From: Nibrella saemangeumensis
GTDB lineage: Bacteria > Bacteroidota > Bacteroidia > Cytophagales > Spirosomataceae
Direction of reading: 5' to 3'
Assembly: GCF_039541915.1 (NCBI RefSeq)
Contig: NZ_BAABHD010000084.1
Coordinates: 705,553-769,552 of the forward strand
DNA: 64,000 nucleotides
The translations under genes were made by a program, and so were the position numbers. Under the pieces are notes generated by a model. The model was not told the DNA's origin. It searched no databases and saw only the letters and a program-made list of their open reading frames with translations. Position 1 is the stretch's first letter; each line of letters opens with the position of its first letter. Shown here one piece after another: positions 33,321 to 41,820 of the stretch.

Positions 33321-34082
33321 TCACGGAAACGACAGGCTTCCTTCCCGTACAACCTCCGGATAGACGCCCGGATCGAAGCGGTAGAGGTAAGGCGATTTGT
33401 AGGGCGTGCCTTTGCGCCGTTCGTCGGTGCGTTGCAGGATGCCGGAGGCCTGCACCTTTTTATAAAAGTTACGGGCATCCAGCGGTCGCCCCAGAATGGT
33501 TTCGTACAGCCGCTGGAGTTCGGGCATGGTAAAGGTTTCGGGCAGCAGGTGGCTGACCGGCTGGTAGGGTAGTTGCCGGCGCAGATTCTCCAGGGCTACG
33601 GCAATGATCCGGTTATGATCGAACAGCAGATTCGGTAAGTCTTCCAGACTCCACCAGTCACAGGCATCGGTCAGCAAGTCGGGCCGGGGGGTTACTTCGG
33701 CGTATTCCACCAGCGCATAGTACCCCAGCGAGATGGTGCGCTCCGACCACTTGCTTAAATCAACCGGCAGGCCAATCCGCTGCCAGGTGTCTTCCTGATT
33801 ATAGCGTACCGCATCCCCAAAAATGTGAAACTGTTGCAGGAAGATTTGCTGAAGACCGGTCCGCTCCCGCAGGATCCGCACGGCGGCCGCGTCTACCGAC
33901 TCGGCTTTCCGGATAAAGCCGCCGGGCAGACTCCATTCACTGGTGCCTTTCCAGCGTAACAGCAACACCCGAATCCGGCCTTCGTGAAAACCAAAGACAA
34001 CACAATCGATGGATAAGTAATGAATGGATTGCTCCGCTTCCTGTTTAAAGTAGTGGGTGACCGAATGGTTAAAATCTTTCAT
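33321..34082 (-). CDS. NrtR-type NUDIX transcriptional regulator
   Basis: A 253-residue regulator. The NUDIX-like N-terminal domain (VLLLRWKGTSEWSLPGGFIR, SVDAAAVRILRERTGLQ) has a degenerate box: the usual EExGL catalytic pattern is replaced by RERTGL, typical of NrtR family members that bind, rather than hydrolyse, their ligand. The C-terminal winged-helix part (FTMPELQRLYETILGRPLDARNFYKKV) binds DNA. In Bacteroidota such proteins control sugar utilisation genes (the Bacteroides AraR case). It is divergent from two CE1-type esterases, and a palindrome lies between them, so it probably controls those genes and itself. Confidence 0.85.
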   Translation of the reverse strand: MKDFNHSVTHYFKQEAEQSIHYLSIDCVVFGFHEGRIRVLLLRWKGTSEWSLPGGFIRKAESVDAAAVRILRERTGLQQIFLQQFHIFGDAVRYNQEDTWQRIGLPVDLSKWSERTISLGYYALVEYAEVTPRPDLLTDACDWWSLEDLPNLLFDHNRIIAVALENLRRQLPYQPVSHLLPETFTMPELQRLYETILGRPLDARNFYKKVQASGILQRTDERRKGTPYKSPYLYRFDPGVYPEVVREGSLSFP

Positions 34083-34132
34083 AGGGCAAGGAAAAAGATG
34101 TTCAGGGGCTTGTAGGGTAGCGATGCTTTATG

Positions 34133-34140
34133 TATTTTTG
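34133..34140 (+). promoter_or_regulatory. -7 element of the esterase promoter
   Basis: TATTTTTG matches TAnnTTTG; a TTG lies 20 bases upstream (34110-34112), the right spacing for -33. Drives the two CE1-type esterase genes. Confidence 0.55.
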
Positions 34141-34148
34141 ACGTAAAG

Positions 34149-34158
34149 ATAGTACTAT
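34149..34158. promoter_or_regulatory. Candidate NrtR operator palindrome
   Basis: ATAGTACTAT is a perfect 10-bp palindrome immediately downstream of the esterase -7 element and overlapping a reverse-strand TATCTTTA (34151-34144), a likely -7 for the regulator. A larger inverted repeat ACTATTCC (34154-34161) / GGAATAGT (34184-34191) encloses a 22-base spacer. Position between divergent genes fits an operator for the adjacent NUDIX regulator. Confidence 0.5.
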
Positions 34159-34220
34159 TCCGCTCCATCTGTTGCAAAGTAAGGGAATAGTGGCTGTTTT
34201 GATTCTCTACCCTGACTTAC

Positions 34221-35414
34221 ATGATGACTTTACGAACCCTGGTTCTTCCGGCGCTGCTGATGACGATGACCACTCACCTGCTTGTAGCGCAGCAGGCGCA
34301 CGTCAATCTGGACTGGAATCCTCAGAAAAATGAACGTAATCTGACACCCTACGGTGCCAGTGTGATCTCACCTGAAGTCCACAACGATCAGCGCGTGACG
34401 TTCCGGTTAAAAGCCCCCGAGGCCCAGTCGGTAGCGCTGACGGGTGGCCCGATGCTGCTGGCTCTTAATACGAAAGAACCTATTCCATTCCAGAAAGGAG
34501 CTGATGGCGTCTGGACGCTGACCGTCGGGCCGGTGAAGCCGGATATCTATGTGTACCGGTTTGTTATCAATGGCGTAACCGTTCCCGACCCGAACAACAC
34601 CCTCACCGGCTTTGCCGATCAGCCGGGCTACAGCAACCTGGTGGTACACGGCAGCGGACCGGCTTATTACGACGCCCGCAACGTACCCCATGGAGCAATT
34701 ACCCGCCACATCTACCACTCCGACGTGCTGAACGGCGAACGCGAAATCTACGTGTACACGCCCCCCGGCTATGATCCGAAAAAGAAATACCCGGTGCTGT
34801 ATCTGGTAGGCGGCAGTGGTGAACTGGCTTCCGGCTGGAGTATCGATGGGCGGGCGAATTTCATTACGGATAATTTACTGGCGGAGGGTAAAGCCGTGCC
34901 CATGATTATTGCCATGCCCAACAACCAGGTAGTTCATCGCAGCGACCCGAACCATACCGACCTTACGTTTAACCTGTTTGAGCAGGAGTTGCGGAAGCAC
35001 ATTGTGACCTTCGTAGACAAACACTACAGCACCCGCACCGACCGCCGGAGCCGCGCCCTGGCCGGTCTGTCGATGGGTGGGCGGCATACGCAGTTTGTGG
35101 GTATCAATAAGTGCCTGGACCTGTTTAGTTCATTCGGTATCCTGAGTGCCGGCGATCTGGAGCCGGAGAAAACAAGCGCGGCTTTCCTGAACGACCCCGA
35201 CGCCAATAAGAAGGTAGACTACCTGTTCATCGGGCAGGGTACCGGCGAAGTAACGACAATTGGCAAGCGTACCGTGGTGCTGCACGAAGCCCTGCAGAAG
35301 CATTCTATCAAACACCAGTACTACGTTGGTGGCGACGGTGCTCATGACTGGGGCACCTGGCGGCACCTGCTCTACTACCAGTTTCTGCCGAATCTCTGGC
35401 GGAATAAGATGTAG
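34221..35414 (+). CDS. Secreted CE1-type esterase with N-terminal E-set domain
   Basis: A 397-residue protein with signal peptide (to LLVAQQ). An N-terminal Ig-like E-set/CBM48-type domain (about 45-145; VTFRLKAPEAQSVALTG, then DGVWTLTVGPVKPDIYVYRF) precedes an alpha/beta-hydrolase of the esterase D family: ALAGLSMGG holds the nucleophilic serine and DGAHDWGTWRH the catalytic histidine. In this family such enzymes release ferulic or acetyl groups from plant polysaccharides. Its duplicate lies directly downstream. The NUDIX regulator, divergent, is the probable controller. Exact substrate unknown; note the pocket end GGSGELASGW differs from its neighbour's HGGGDDDSGW. Confidence 0.82.
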   Translation: MMTLRTLVLPALLMTMTTHLLVAQQAHVNLDWNPQKNERNLTPYGASVISPEVHNDQRVTFRLKAPEAQSVALTGGPMLLALNTKEPIPFQKGADGVWTLTVGPVKPDIYVYRFVINGVTVPDPNNTLTGFADQPGYSNLVVHGSGPAYYDARNVPHGAITRHIYHSDVLNGEREIYVYTPPGYDPKKKYPVLYLVGGSGELASGWSIDGRANFITDNLLAEGKAVPMIIAMPNNQVVHRSDPNHTDLTFNLFEQELRKHIVTFVDKHYSTRTDRRSRALAGLSMGGRHTQFVGINKCLDLFSSFGILSAGDLEPEKTSAAFLNDPDANKKVDYLFIGQGTGEVTTIGKRTVVLHEALQKHSIKHQYYVGGDGAHDWGTWRHLLYYQFLPNLWRNKM

Positions 35415-35453
35415 TTGATGGTTCAAAAAAGTTAATCCTAATCACGTTTTACC

Positions 35454-36611
35454 ATGTTCCTGAAAAAACAAACCCTGTTTATCCTGACCCTTGGTCTGGC
35501 AACTCTCATTATGCCGGATGTGTCGGCGCAGACGCAGCAAAGGCCGCCGACGCCGAATGACACCTTACGTTCCCCACACGTTCTGCCGGATAACCGGGTG
35601 GCTATTCGGATCTACGCCCCCAAAGCCAGTGAAGTTATCCTTTCAGGCGACTTCCTATCCGGTAAGCCACCGGTGTCGCTCACCAAAAATGAGCAGGGCG
35701 TCTGGTCCACCACGGTAGGTCCGCTGCGACCGGATTACTATACCTACACCTTGATGGTAGACGGCGTGCGGACCATGGACCCGAAGAATGCCGTGATTAA
35801 ACAGGGTACCAACAGCCTGGAAAATGTGATGCTGGTGTCGGGCAGCGAAACGGCGTTTGAAGATAACCAGTCGGTGCCTCATGGCGAACTGCGGCAGGTC
35901 TGGTATCCTTCCAGTACGCTGGGTATGCTCCGCCGGATGCACGTATATACTCCTCCGGGTTATGAGAAAGGAACGACTAAGTACCCCGTGTTTTACCTGC
36001 TGCATGGCGGGGGTGACGATGACTCCGGCTGGCCAACCATTGGCCGCGCTAACTTCATTCTGGATAACCTGATCGCGGCCGGTAAAGCCAAACCCATGAT
36101 TGTGGTCATGCCGAACGGCAGCATGCCCGCTTCTGTGATGGGGCAGGACCCGGCCCAGCGGATGAACAAAATGACCACGGCTTTTACCGATGAACTGCTG
36201 AAGAACGTGATTCCCCATGTGGAGAAGAACTATCGGGTGCTGCCGGGTCGCGAAAACCGGGCGCTGGCGGGCTTGTCGATGGGTGGTTTGCAAACGCTGG
36301 ACCTGACCTTTTCTAACCCGGACCAGTTCAACTACGTAGGCGTATACAGTTCCGGCTTCTTCGGTCCGACTATCGAAGGTGCCGAAACCAAATATGCGAA
36401 GGTGCTGCAGGACCCGAATTTCAACAAGAACAAGAAACTCCTGCTGTTCCAGATCGGTAAAGACGATTTCCTGATGGATGCCAGCAAAAAAACGCTGTCG
36501 CTGCTCGATAAACACAACATCAAATACCAGTACAAGGAGACCGAGGGTGGCCATACCTGGATCAACTGGCGGCAATACCTCAACGAGTTTGCCCCGATGC
36601 TGTTTCGGTAA
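35454..36611 (+). CDS. Second secreted CE1-type esterase
   Basis: A 385-residue paralogue of the preceding gene: signal peptide (ends VSAQ), E-set domain (VAIRIYAPKASEVILSGDFL and GVWSTTVGPLRPDYYTYTL), then alpha/beta-hydrolase with YLLHGGGDDDSGW (oxyanion loop), ALAGLSMGG (nucleophile) and EGGHTWINWR (catalytic His). Same order and spacing as esterase one; the two genes are separated by 39 bases, so they are likely co-transcribed. They diverge in the oxyanion loop, which suggests different substrates. A perfect terminator hairpin follows. Confidence 0.84.
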   Translation: MFLKKQTLFILTLGLATLIMPDVSAQTQQRPPTPNDTLRSPHVLPDNRVAIRIYAPKASEVILSGDFLSGKPPVSLTKNEQGVWSTTVGPLRPDYYTYTLMVDGVRTMDPKNAVIKQGTNSLENVMLVSGSETAFEDNQSVPHGELRQVWYPSSTLGMLRRMHVYTPPGYEKGTTKYPVFYLLHGGGDDDSGWPTIGRANFILDNLIAAGKAKPMIVVMPNGSMPASVMGQDPAQRMNKMTTAFTDELLKNVIPHVEKNYRVLPGRENRALAGLSMGGLQTLDLTFSNPDQFNYVGVYSSGFFGPTIEGAETKYAKVLQDPNFNKNKKLLLFQIGKDDFLMDASKKTLSLLDKHNIKYQYKETEGGHTWINWRQYLNEFAPMLFR

Positions 36612-36658
36612 GACCTGTACCGGTCTGGCGGGACCCGGTCTGGTACAGACCAAACAAC

Positions 36659-36687
36659 AATCCCGGCACGCTCAGCGTGCCGGGATT
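36659..36687 (+). terminator. Intrinsic terminator of the esterase operon
   Basis: Perfect 13-bp stem AATCCCGGCACGC (36659-36671) with GCGTGCCGGGATT (36675-36687), loop TCA. No T-run follows, which is common in this phylum. Confidence 0.75.
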
Positions 36688-36800
36688 CGTACCCACCGTA
36701 ATTTATAACTTAACCTGATAGCCAATACGCAGAAACGGGCCGTCTGGTTGCGTACCAGACTGGCGAAATAAAATTAATTAGCAGGCCGGTTAGTTGGGTG

Positions 36801-37565
36801 CTATAAACCGATTTGTACACCGACCGCCAGGGTATGGAAAATGCTGAAGTTATAGAAATTATTGGAATCGCCACCCCCTTCCAGGATTCGGTAACCGGCT
36901 TTTAGCTTTGTTTTTGGAGCAAGCGCATACGTGAGGCCGCCAAAGAAGTCTTCGGCCCGGCCATATGGCGAAACTAGTCCGTCACCTTCTAAGAGCAAGC
37001 CCAGGCGGCCCGGTTGGAAATTGGCGTAGACATTGAGTAAGGGTACAATACCGAGATCAGAAAACCGTCTGGTTTGTGTGCCGTCGCTTACCTCAATGTA
37101 GGCGTCTCTGATGTTACCGGTCAGCCCCACCGCCAACCGTAGTTTTTCCGTTCTGATGAAATTGTAACGGTACGTCAGTCGATACCCATTGAATTTGTAG
37201 CGGGTGGTCAGCGTCTGGCCAGCCGGAATGGTTAGGTCTTCAAAACGCACCGGTTCTGCCAACGGGGCTTTACTGACGGATTTGATGAGTAGGGGCGCAA
37301 CCGTGACGAAGAAGGTATGCCGGTCATTGACCGTATAGCCAAGTCGGCCGCGCAGATTCAAAACGGGTTTTATCTGGAAATTAGATCCGAAGGCGTTATA
37401 GGGCGTCCCGCCCTGCGCCGGTTGCCGGATGTTGTTGTACGATCCGGGATAAACGATTCCGGTTTCGGCATCAACAAACAACTGAGCCTGAACGGCCAGC
37501 GCACTACAGGAGAAAAGCGCAACAAAGAATAATTGGCAGAACCGGCTTACACGGGGAGCCTTCAT
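36801..37565 (-). CDS. Outer-membrane beta-barrel-like protein
   Basis: A 254-residue protein with a signal peptide (to AVQAQ) and a mature region rich in alternating short hydrophobic/aromatic strands (for example VLNLRGRLGYTVNDRHTFF, TRYKFNGYRLTYRYNFI, LRLAVGLTGNIRDAYIEVS, and a terminal SIFHTLAVGVQIGL), the pattern of an outer-membrane beta-barrel. The final residue pattern is compatible with BAM recognition. I recognise no specific family; function unknown. It lies leftward, alone between the esterase operon and the serine hydrolase. Confidence 0.65.
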   Translation of the reverse strand: MKAPRVSRFCQLFFVALFSCSALAVQAQLFVDAETGIVYPGSYNNIRQPAQGGTPYNAFGSNFQIKPVLNLRGRLGYTVNDRHTFFVTVAPLLIKSVSKAPLAEPVRFEDLTIPAGQTLTTRYKFNGYRLTYRYNFIRTEKLRLAVGLTGNIRDAYIEVSDGTQTRRFSDLGIVPLLNVYANFQPGRLGLLLEGDGLVSPYGRAEDFFGGLTYALAPKTKLKAGYRILEGGGDSNNFYNFSIFHTLAVGVQIGL

Positions 37566-37685
37566 GATACATAGCGTTGGTTACCCATTGTAAAGCGATT
37601 ATCAGAGCCGATTGTTGGAGGCTCTCTGCCAACAGGGTTCGTGTATTGACCAGAACGGTATTTTGCCGAATAATAAGATCATGTA

Positions 37686-37713
37686 TTGTTCAAGTTTTTA
37701 AATGATACCTTTG
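37686..37713 (+). promoter_or_regulatory. Promoter of the serine hydrolase gene
   Basis: TTG (37686-37688) followed after 17 bases by TACCTTTG (37706-37713), an exact TAnnTTTG -7 element, 39 bases before the start codon. Confidence 0.55.
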
Positions 37714-37751
37714 GTTAACTACTCTCTACTTTTTTTCTCACCCATTCAGTT

Positions 37752-38978
37752 ATGAGAACCTTTCTGTTAATTGGGCTGCTACCCTGGCTATTTGTTGCCT
37801 GTTCATCTATCCTGCAGGAGGATCACAACATTCCCGGTAATCAGCGGGTTCAGGCCGCCATCGATAAGGTACGGGCAGACCTGGAGGCTAATCTAAAAAA
37901 TCAGGTTCCTTCCCTGAATGTATTGATCCAGACTCCGGCCGAACGCATTTTTGTGTCGTCGGTGCCGGCGGGTGGCACCCCCGTTACCGAAACGACTCAT
38001 TTCCGGTTCGCCAGTAACACCAAAAACTTTACCTCCACCGCCATTCTGAATATGTACGAGGATGGCTGGCTGGACATTAAAGCCCGGATTACCGATCCGA
38101 TTCCCGGCACGTCGGTACCCTATGTGCCTAATACGCCGAACTGGGACTTCCCCTTTAAATATGCCATTACCATCGAGCAACTGCTGCAGCATAGTGCCGG
38201 TGTTTTTGACGTAGACAATGACCCCGTCCCAGGGTTCAATGGCATGTCTTTTACGGAGGCTACCCAAAATGCCGATCCGACGCACCAGTTCAGTACCGAC
38301 GAGATGGTGGCCCAATTGATTAAAAATAACCTGTTTTATTTTGAGCCGGGAACCGGGTACCATTACAGCAATACGGGCTATTCGATGCTGAGCAAGATCA
38401 TCGAACGGGTCTATACCACCAAAAGCGGGAGCGCTAAAACCTACGGGGATTACCTGAAGGATTATGTGGTTGGCCCAACGGCACTGGTACCCGTAACCGT
38501 GCATTTTCCCATCCGGGCCGACGATACGGTGTTGCCCAGCCCCCGGGTAGAAGGGACAGTCCTATTGCCAGGCAAGGTCGAAAAATATGGGGATTACAAC
38601 ATGAGTGCGCAGGTAGGAGAGGGGAACGGCTATGGCACAATGGGCGCGCTGAATACCTATATACGGTCTCTGATGAAAGGGCAGAATGTATTGAAGCCGG
38701 AGACCGTCAAACTCATGCAGACCAACGTATCGACCGCAAATGCGGAATATGCCCTGGGGACAAACTTTAGGAAGAATCTGGGCTATGGGCATAACGGTGC
38801 CCGCATTGGCAATCTGGCCTTAATGGCCTACGATCCGCAAACGGATGTTTCGATAGTCGTTTATCTGCCCTTGTGGGATCTAACACAGGGTAACACGTCC
38901 TTTATAAAATGTTTTGAAGCCCTCTACGAGGCTGCTTATGCCGCCCGCACCACGCTGGGCTATCCGGGCAAACCCTAA
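37752..38978 (+). CDS. Lipoprotein serine hydrolase (beta-lactamase family)
   Basis: A 408-residue exported enzyme. The N-terminus MRTFLLIGLLPWLFVACSS carries a lipobox (VAC), suggesting anchoring to a membrane. The class C beta-lactamase/DD-peptidase fold is shown by the SxxK motif FRFASNTKNFTS, the tyrosine motif YHYSNTGYS and the late GYGHNGARIG segment. Members cleave peptidoglycan, beta-lactams or various esters; the substrate cannot be told. A canonical promoter precedes it. It is not adjacent to cell-wall genes. Confidence 0.88.
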   Translation: MRTFLLIGLLPWLFVACSSILQEDHNIPGNQRVQAAIDKVRADLEANLKNQVPSLNVLIQTPAERIFVSSVPAGGTPVTETTHFRFASNTKNFTSTAILNMYEDGWLDIKARITDPIPGTSVPYVPNTPNWDFPFKYAITIEQLLQHSAGVFDVDNDPVPGFNGMSFTEATQNADPTHQFSTDEMVAQLIKNNLFYFEPGTGYHYSNTGYSMLSKIIERVYTTKSGSAKTYGDYLKDYVVGPTALVPVTVHFPIRADDTVLPSPRVEGTVLLPGKVEKYGDYNMSAQVGEGNGYGTMGALNTYIRSLMKGQNVLKPETVKLMQTNVSTANAEYALGTNFRKNLGYGHNGARIGNLALMAYDPQTDVSIVVYLPLWDLTQGNTSFIKCFEALYEAAYAARTTLGYPGKP

Positions 38979-39066
38979 AGAAGTCTTTACATCCGCATAC
39001 TCAGTATAGATTGGGAGGAAGATTTGCCCGGCTATACTCGTCCATAAGGGCCGACGGCCACGAGCT

Positions 39067-39837
39067 TTATACCAATAGGGCCTGGCGTATTGCCTCTTCG
39101 ACCGGCGAGTAGCCTGTTTCAGAATGCTCAAGGGTTAAAGCGTCGTGGAGCAATAATGGAGGCTGCGCCAGAAACCTTGGTTCGGTGCCAGTATGCGGTT
39201 GGGCCGAATGCACCAGGAAGGGGTGGCACAGGTACACCGTGCCGGCTGGTCCGGTAGCCAGTGTTTCGGTTTTGTGGGGTAAGTCCTCCAGTTTTCCGGC
39301 CAGATCCCTAAACGAAAGCCCCTCATCTCCCGCCGTACGGAGGATTCGGGCTACATCCCGGTGCGAACCGATCCGGATGCGGGTGGGGGCATCCCGCTCA
39401 CCGACATCCGAAAACAAAAACAGCATCAGCAGCGCCCGGCCTCTGGACCGCACGTTGATCCGCCACTCGAAAAAGTCAGCGGGATCGGCACCGGGAAAAC
39501 TGGCATCGACATGCCAGCCGGTATCACCTGGATTATCAGTCGAGGGGAAGCGAACCGGAAAGGTGCCCATATTCCGGCACGGTATCCACCGGCCCGGCCC
39601 CACCAACTGGTCAAAGGCGGCATGAAGCACAGGCGTGTTGGCCGCTTCCACAAACGGAGCCAGTGCGTACATACCCAGCCGGATAACGGGTTGTGTCCAC
39701 GTCGCCGGGTCATCCCTGCGGCAAGGCAAATCCTGCCAGAGTATGTCCCTTACCTGCCGGGCCGTTTTGGTGGAAAATGCATTGTCTATGCGAACAAAGC
39801 CGTTGTGGATGAACTGCTCGATTTGCTCTTTGGACAT
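39067..39837 (-). CDS. Phytanoyl-CoA dioxygenase-family protein
   Basis: A 256-residue non-heme Fe(II)/2-oxoglutarate dioxygenase homologue. The metal-binding HxD appears as GWHVDAS, the second His as CHPFLVHSAQP and a 2-oxoglutarate-binding Arg in EPRF. The fold (double-stranded beta-helix) is supported by the surrounding strands GRALLMLFLFSDV and GTVYLCHPFL. Family members hydroxylate many small molecules, from lipids to ectoine; the substrate here is unknown. It converges with the serine hydrolase gene and has no obvious partner. Confidence 0.82.
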   Translation of the reverse strand: MSKEQIEQFIHNGFVRIDNAFSTKTARQVRDILWQDLPCRRDDPATWTQPVIRLGMYALAPFVEAANTPVLHAAFDQLVGPGRWIPCRNMGTFPVRFPSTDNPGDTGWHVDASFPGADPADFFEWRINVRSRGRALLMLFLFSDVGERDAPTRIRIGSHRDVARILRTAGDEGLSFRDLAGKLEDLPHKTETLATGPAGTVYLCHPFLVHSAQPHTGTEPRFLAQPPLLLHDALTLEHSETGYSPVEEAIRQALLV

Positions 39838-40143
39838 ACTTTGTTGCTTTTTTCTACTTACCGCCTTTACTGCTTATCTTGTCTATTGTCATTAAATATT
39901 GTCCTTATTTTTCAGCTAAGCTAGCACACTTTTTTAGGTTATGTCGCCTAAGTTCACTTTATAAATTCGGTAAAAGTTGGGCTATCTTTCGTAACGAAAA
40001 CGCATTGCCGGTGTTAGTGTTCCGCCTGCCTGGTAAGTTACTATATTGTGGAGTAAATAATATATACCGGGTGATGGTTCGTCAGCCGGTATTTTGGCAA
40101 TGCACTGTTAGCGGTTCGTTCAGCTTGAGTTTCTTCACCAACC
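39838..40143. other. Intergenic region without recognised gene
   Basis: 306 bases between the start of the leftward dioxygenase gene and the stop codon of the leftward SnoaL-like gene. Forward frames (for example 39879-40154) give low-complexity peptides without family features, so no gene is called. No exact -7 element for the leftward dioxygenase was found. Confidence 0.4.
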
Positions 40144-40662
40144 TTAGTTTTTAGGCATTTGCTTGACGGGATCATACGGTTGTGCTTCTAGTACAATGTG
40201 AACGTTTTGGCCTGCATCCATTAACCATTTTCCATTTTGTTTCACATAGACAAGCGTAGCCAAATCAACATTGGGATTATCCTTAGTTCTGGGTGGTGTT
40301 CCATCGGGTAAAGGAGCACCGCCGTAAAAATGCCACACAAGGTGGGCGATGGCCACATCTTTGGTTACAAACCGGATTGCAACAGATTTCTTCTCACATA
40401 CCGATCCTTTGAACATTGTGTTGTGATAGACCTGGTGTGCATATTGTGACTGCTCTCGCCCTTTCCACCACATGCCTACCACATTCACCCAATCGGTATT
40501 TTCTGTTGTGTAGTTTCTCAAATCGTCGTAATTGTGCTTGTTCCAGCTATTGATCATCGCATCAATCTGGCCATTTATGGCTGCTTCATCTTTGGTGCGG
40601 TTTTGCGCAAGAATGAACCCATATAAGAATAAGAAGACAGTTGTCGTAAGTGCTTTTTTCAT
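40144..40662 (-). CDS. SnoaL/NTF2-like (DUF4440-type) exported protein
   Basis: A 172-residue protein with signal peptide (to ILAQ). The mature part has the NTF2-like cone fold pattern: DEAAINGQIDAMINSWNKHN, then WVNVVGMWWKGREQ and a terminal NGKWLMDAGQNVHIV strand. The family includes many small enzymes and sensor folds without clear activity; this one is of the DUF4440/SgcJ-like kind. It lies 64 bases downstream of an AraC-family regulator on the same strand, probably co-transcribed and regulated with it. Function unknown. Confidence 0.72.
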   Translation of the reverse strand: MKKALTTTVFLFLYGFILAQNRTKDEAAINGQIDAMINSWNKHNYDDLRNYTTENTDWVNVVGMWWKGREQSQYAHQVYHNTMFKGSVCEKKSVAIRFVTKDVAIAHLVWHFYGGAPLPDGTPPRTKDNPNVDLATLVYVKQNGKWLMDAGQNVHIVLEAQPYDPVKQMPKN

Positions 40663-40726
40663 GACTGTTTGTTTCCCGTAAAGCTATCTTTAGCACAAGG
40701 GTAAAGCATAGTACGAAACCGACATC

Positions 40727-41557
40727 TTAGCAAAAGAGTCGGGTGAAAAATTTCACCTGCGAGTTCAATAGCTCAGCCTCAATAGAAGAGGGATTAACCC
40801 CGGCAAATTCCTGGAAGTCACGAATAAGGTGCATCTGGTCAAAATACCCGCATTCATGTGCAATCTGTATCCAAGGAATGCGTGGCTGTTGTTCTTTCAG
40901 AATCCATGCTTGGGAAAACCTGACCAGACGGGAAAAATGTTTCGGCGGCAATCCGATGCGTTGCTGAAAGACGCGTTCAAATTGTCGGGTGCTTAAGCAG
41001 GCACGAGACGCTAGTTGGTCTATTTTGATTAACCCACGTTGTTGAATGAGTAGGGGGAGCACATGATCAATGGGTAAGGCTTGTTTTACTCTGTAGGTAT
41101 GTTTAAGCAGAAAACGTTCAATGATCATTATCATTTCACCATACGAAGCGGCTATCCGTAATTGGTCAGCGACTTCATTTAATTGATTGCCCAGCAATTC
41201 TACCCCATCAAATGCCTCTTGGCAAAATAGCTCACTCATGGGTATGCCTAAAAAGCGGTACAATCCGCCCGGTTGAAACCCCACCTTTATCATCAAATGA
41301 TCACGACCCAGTGTAATCTTATGTCTATTGATCTGAGGTCCAATGACGAGGGAAGAAGAAAGTGTTTTCTTTTTTTTCGTGGATATAGTTTCTACATCCA
41401 CACTGTCTCTTACATAAAAGATCAAAGAGTGTTCGGGAAGCGGTGGGATAGAGAACGTGCAGGCGTTTCCCGTTGCCTCAGAGGTCAACTCGTGTACCAT
41501 GATGTTGTTGACAAACCCTTTTAAGGCCGAATGAGGCACGTAGAGTTGTTGAAACAT
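40727..41557 (-). CDS. AraC-family transcriptional regulator
   Basis: A 276-residue cytoplasmic protein. The first 150 residues form a ligand-binding-like domain (DUF6597-type; FQQLYVPHSALKGFVNNIM), and the C-terminus carries the double helix-turn-helix: IDQLASRACLSTRQFERVFQ, then IPWIQIAHECGYFDQMHLIR and FQEFAGVNPSSIEAE. Upstream lies a 14-bp palindrome with further GTCGTAC copies, a likely operator. The adjacent SnoaL-like gene is the most likely target. Ligand unknown. Confidence 0.85.
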   Translation of the reverse strand: MFQQLYVPHSALKGFVNNIMVHELTSEATGNACTFSIPPLPEHSLIFYVRDSVDVETISTKKKKTLSSSLVIGPQINRHKITLGRDHLMIKVGFQPGGLYRFLGIPMSELFCQEAFDGVELLGNQLNEVADQLRIAASYGEMIMIIERFLLKHTYRVKQALPIDHVLPLLIQQRGLIKIDQLASRACLSTRQFERVFQQRIGLPPKHFSRLVRFSQAWILKEQQPRIPWIQIAHECGYFDQMHLIRDFQEFAGVNPSSIEAELLNSQVKFFTRLFC

Positions 41558-41595
41558 GGTGCTTCTTTTAATATAATTTGCAATTGGCTCTGGTA

Positions 41596-41609
41596 CGGTC
41601 GTACGACCG
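41596..41609. promoter_or_regulatory. Palindromic site upstream of the AraC gene
   Basis: CGGTCGTACGACCG is a perfect 14-bp palindrome 39 bases upstream of the AraC start codon. Its core GTCGTAC recurs at 41636-41642 and 41690-41696, giving a set of sites in the 260-base upstream region. Confidence 0.5.
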
Positions 41610-41820
41610 CTAGCACATAAATATGCGAAAGTTTTGTCGTACTTTTTGTATTTATTTAGACTCTACCAGGAATTTGTAGCATTTTCAATGTCGTACTTAT
41701 TTGGCGAGTCTCCTCAACTTTTTGAGTCAGATGCTCCTGGAAAATTACTCCTTTTTAAGGTGGATGGGCCAAATGAACTCTCCTGATCAAATTCCGTTAT
41801 TCTAAGCGATTAATCAAGTG

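Noticed and set aside
39879..40154. Small forward frame in the 39.8-40.1 kb gap
   Set aside because: The peptide is a mix of basic and aromatic residues with no family signal and ends inside the next gene's stop region.
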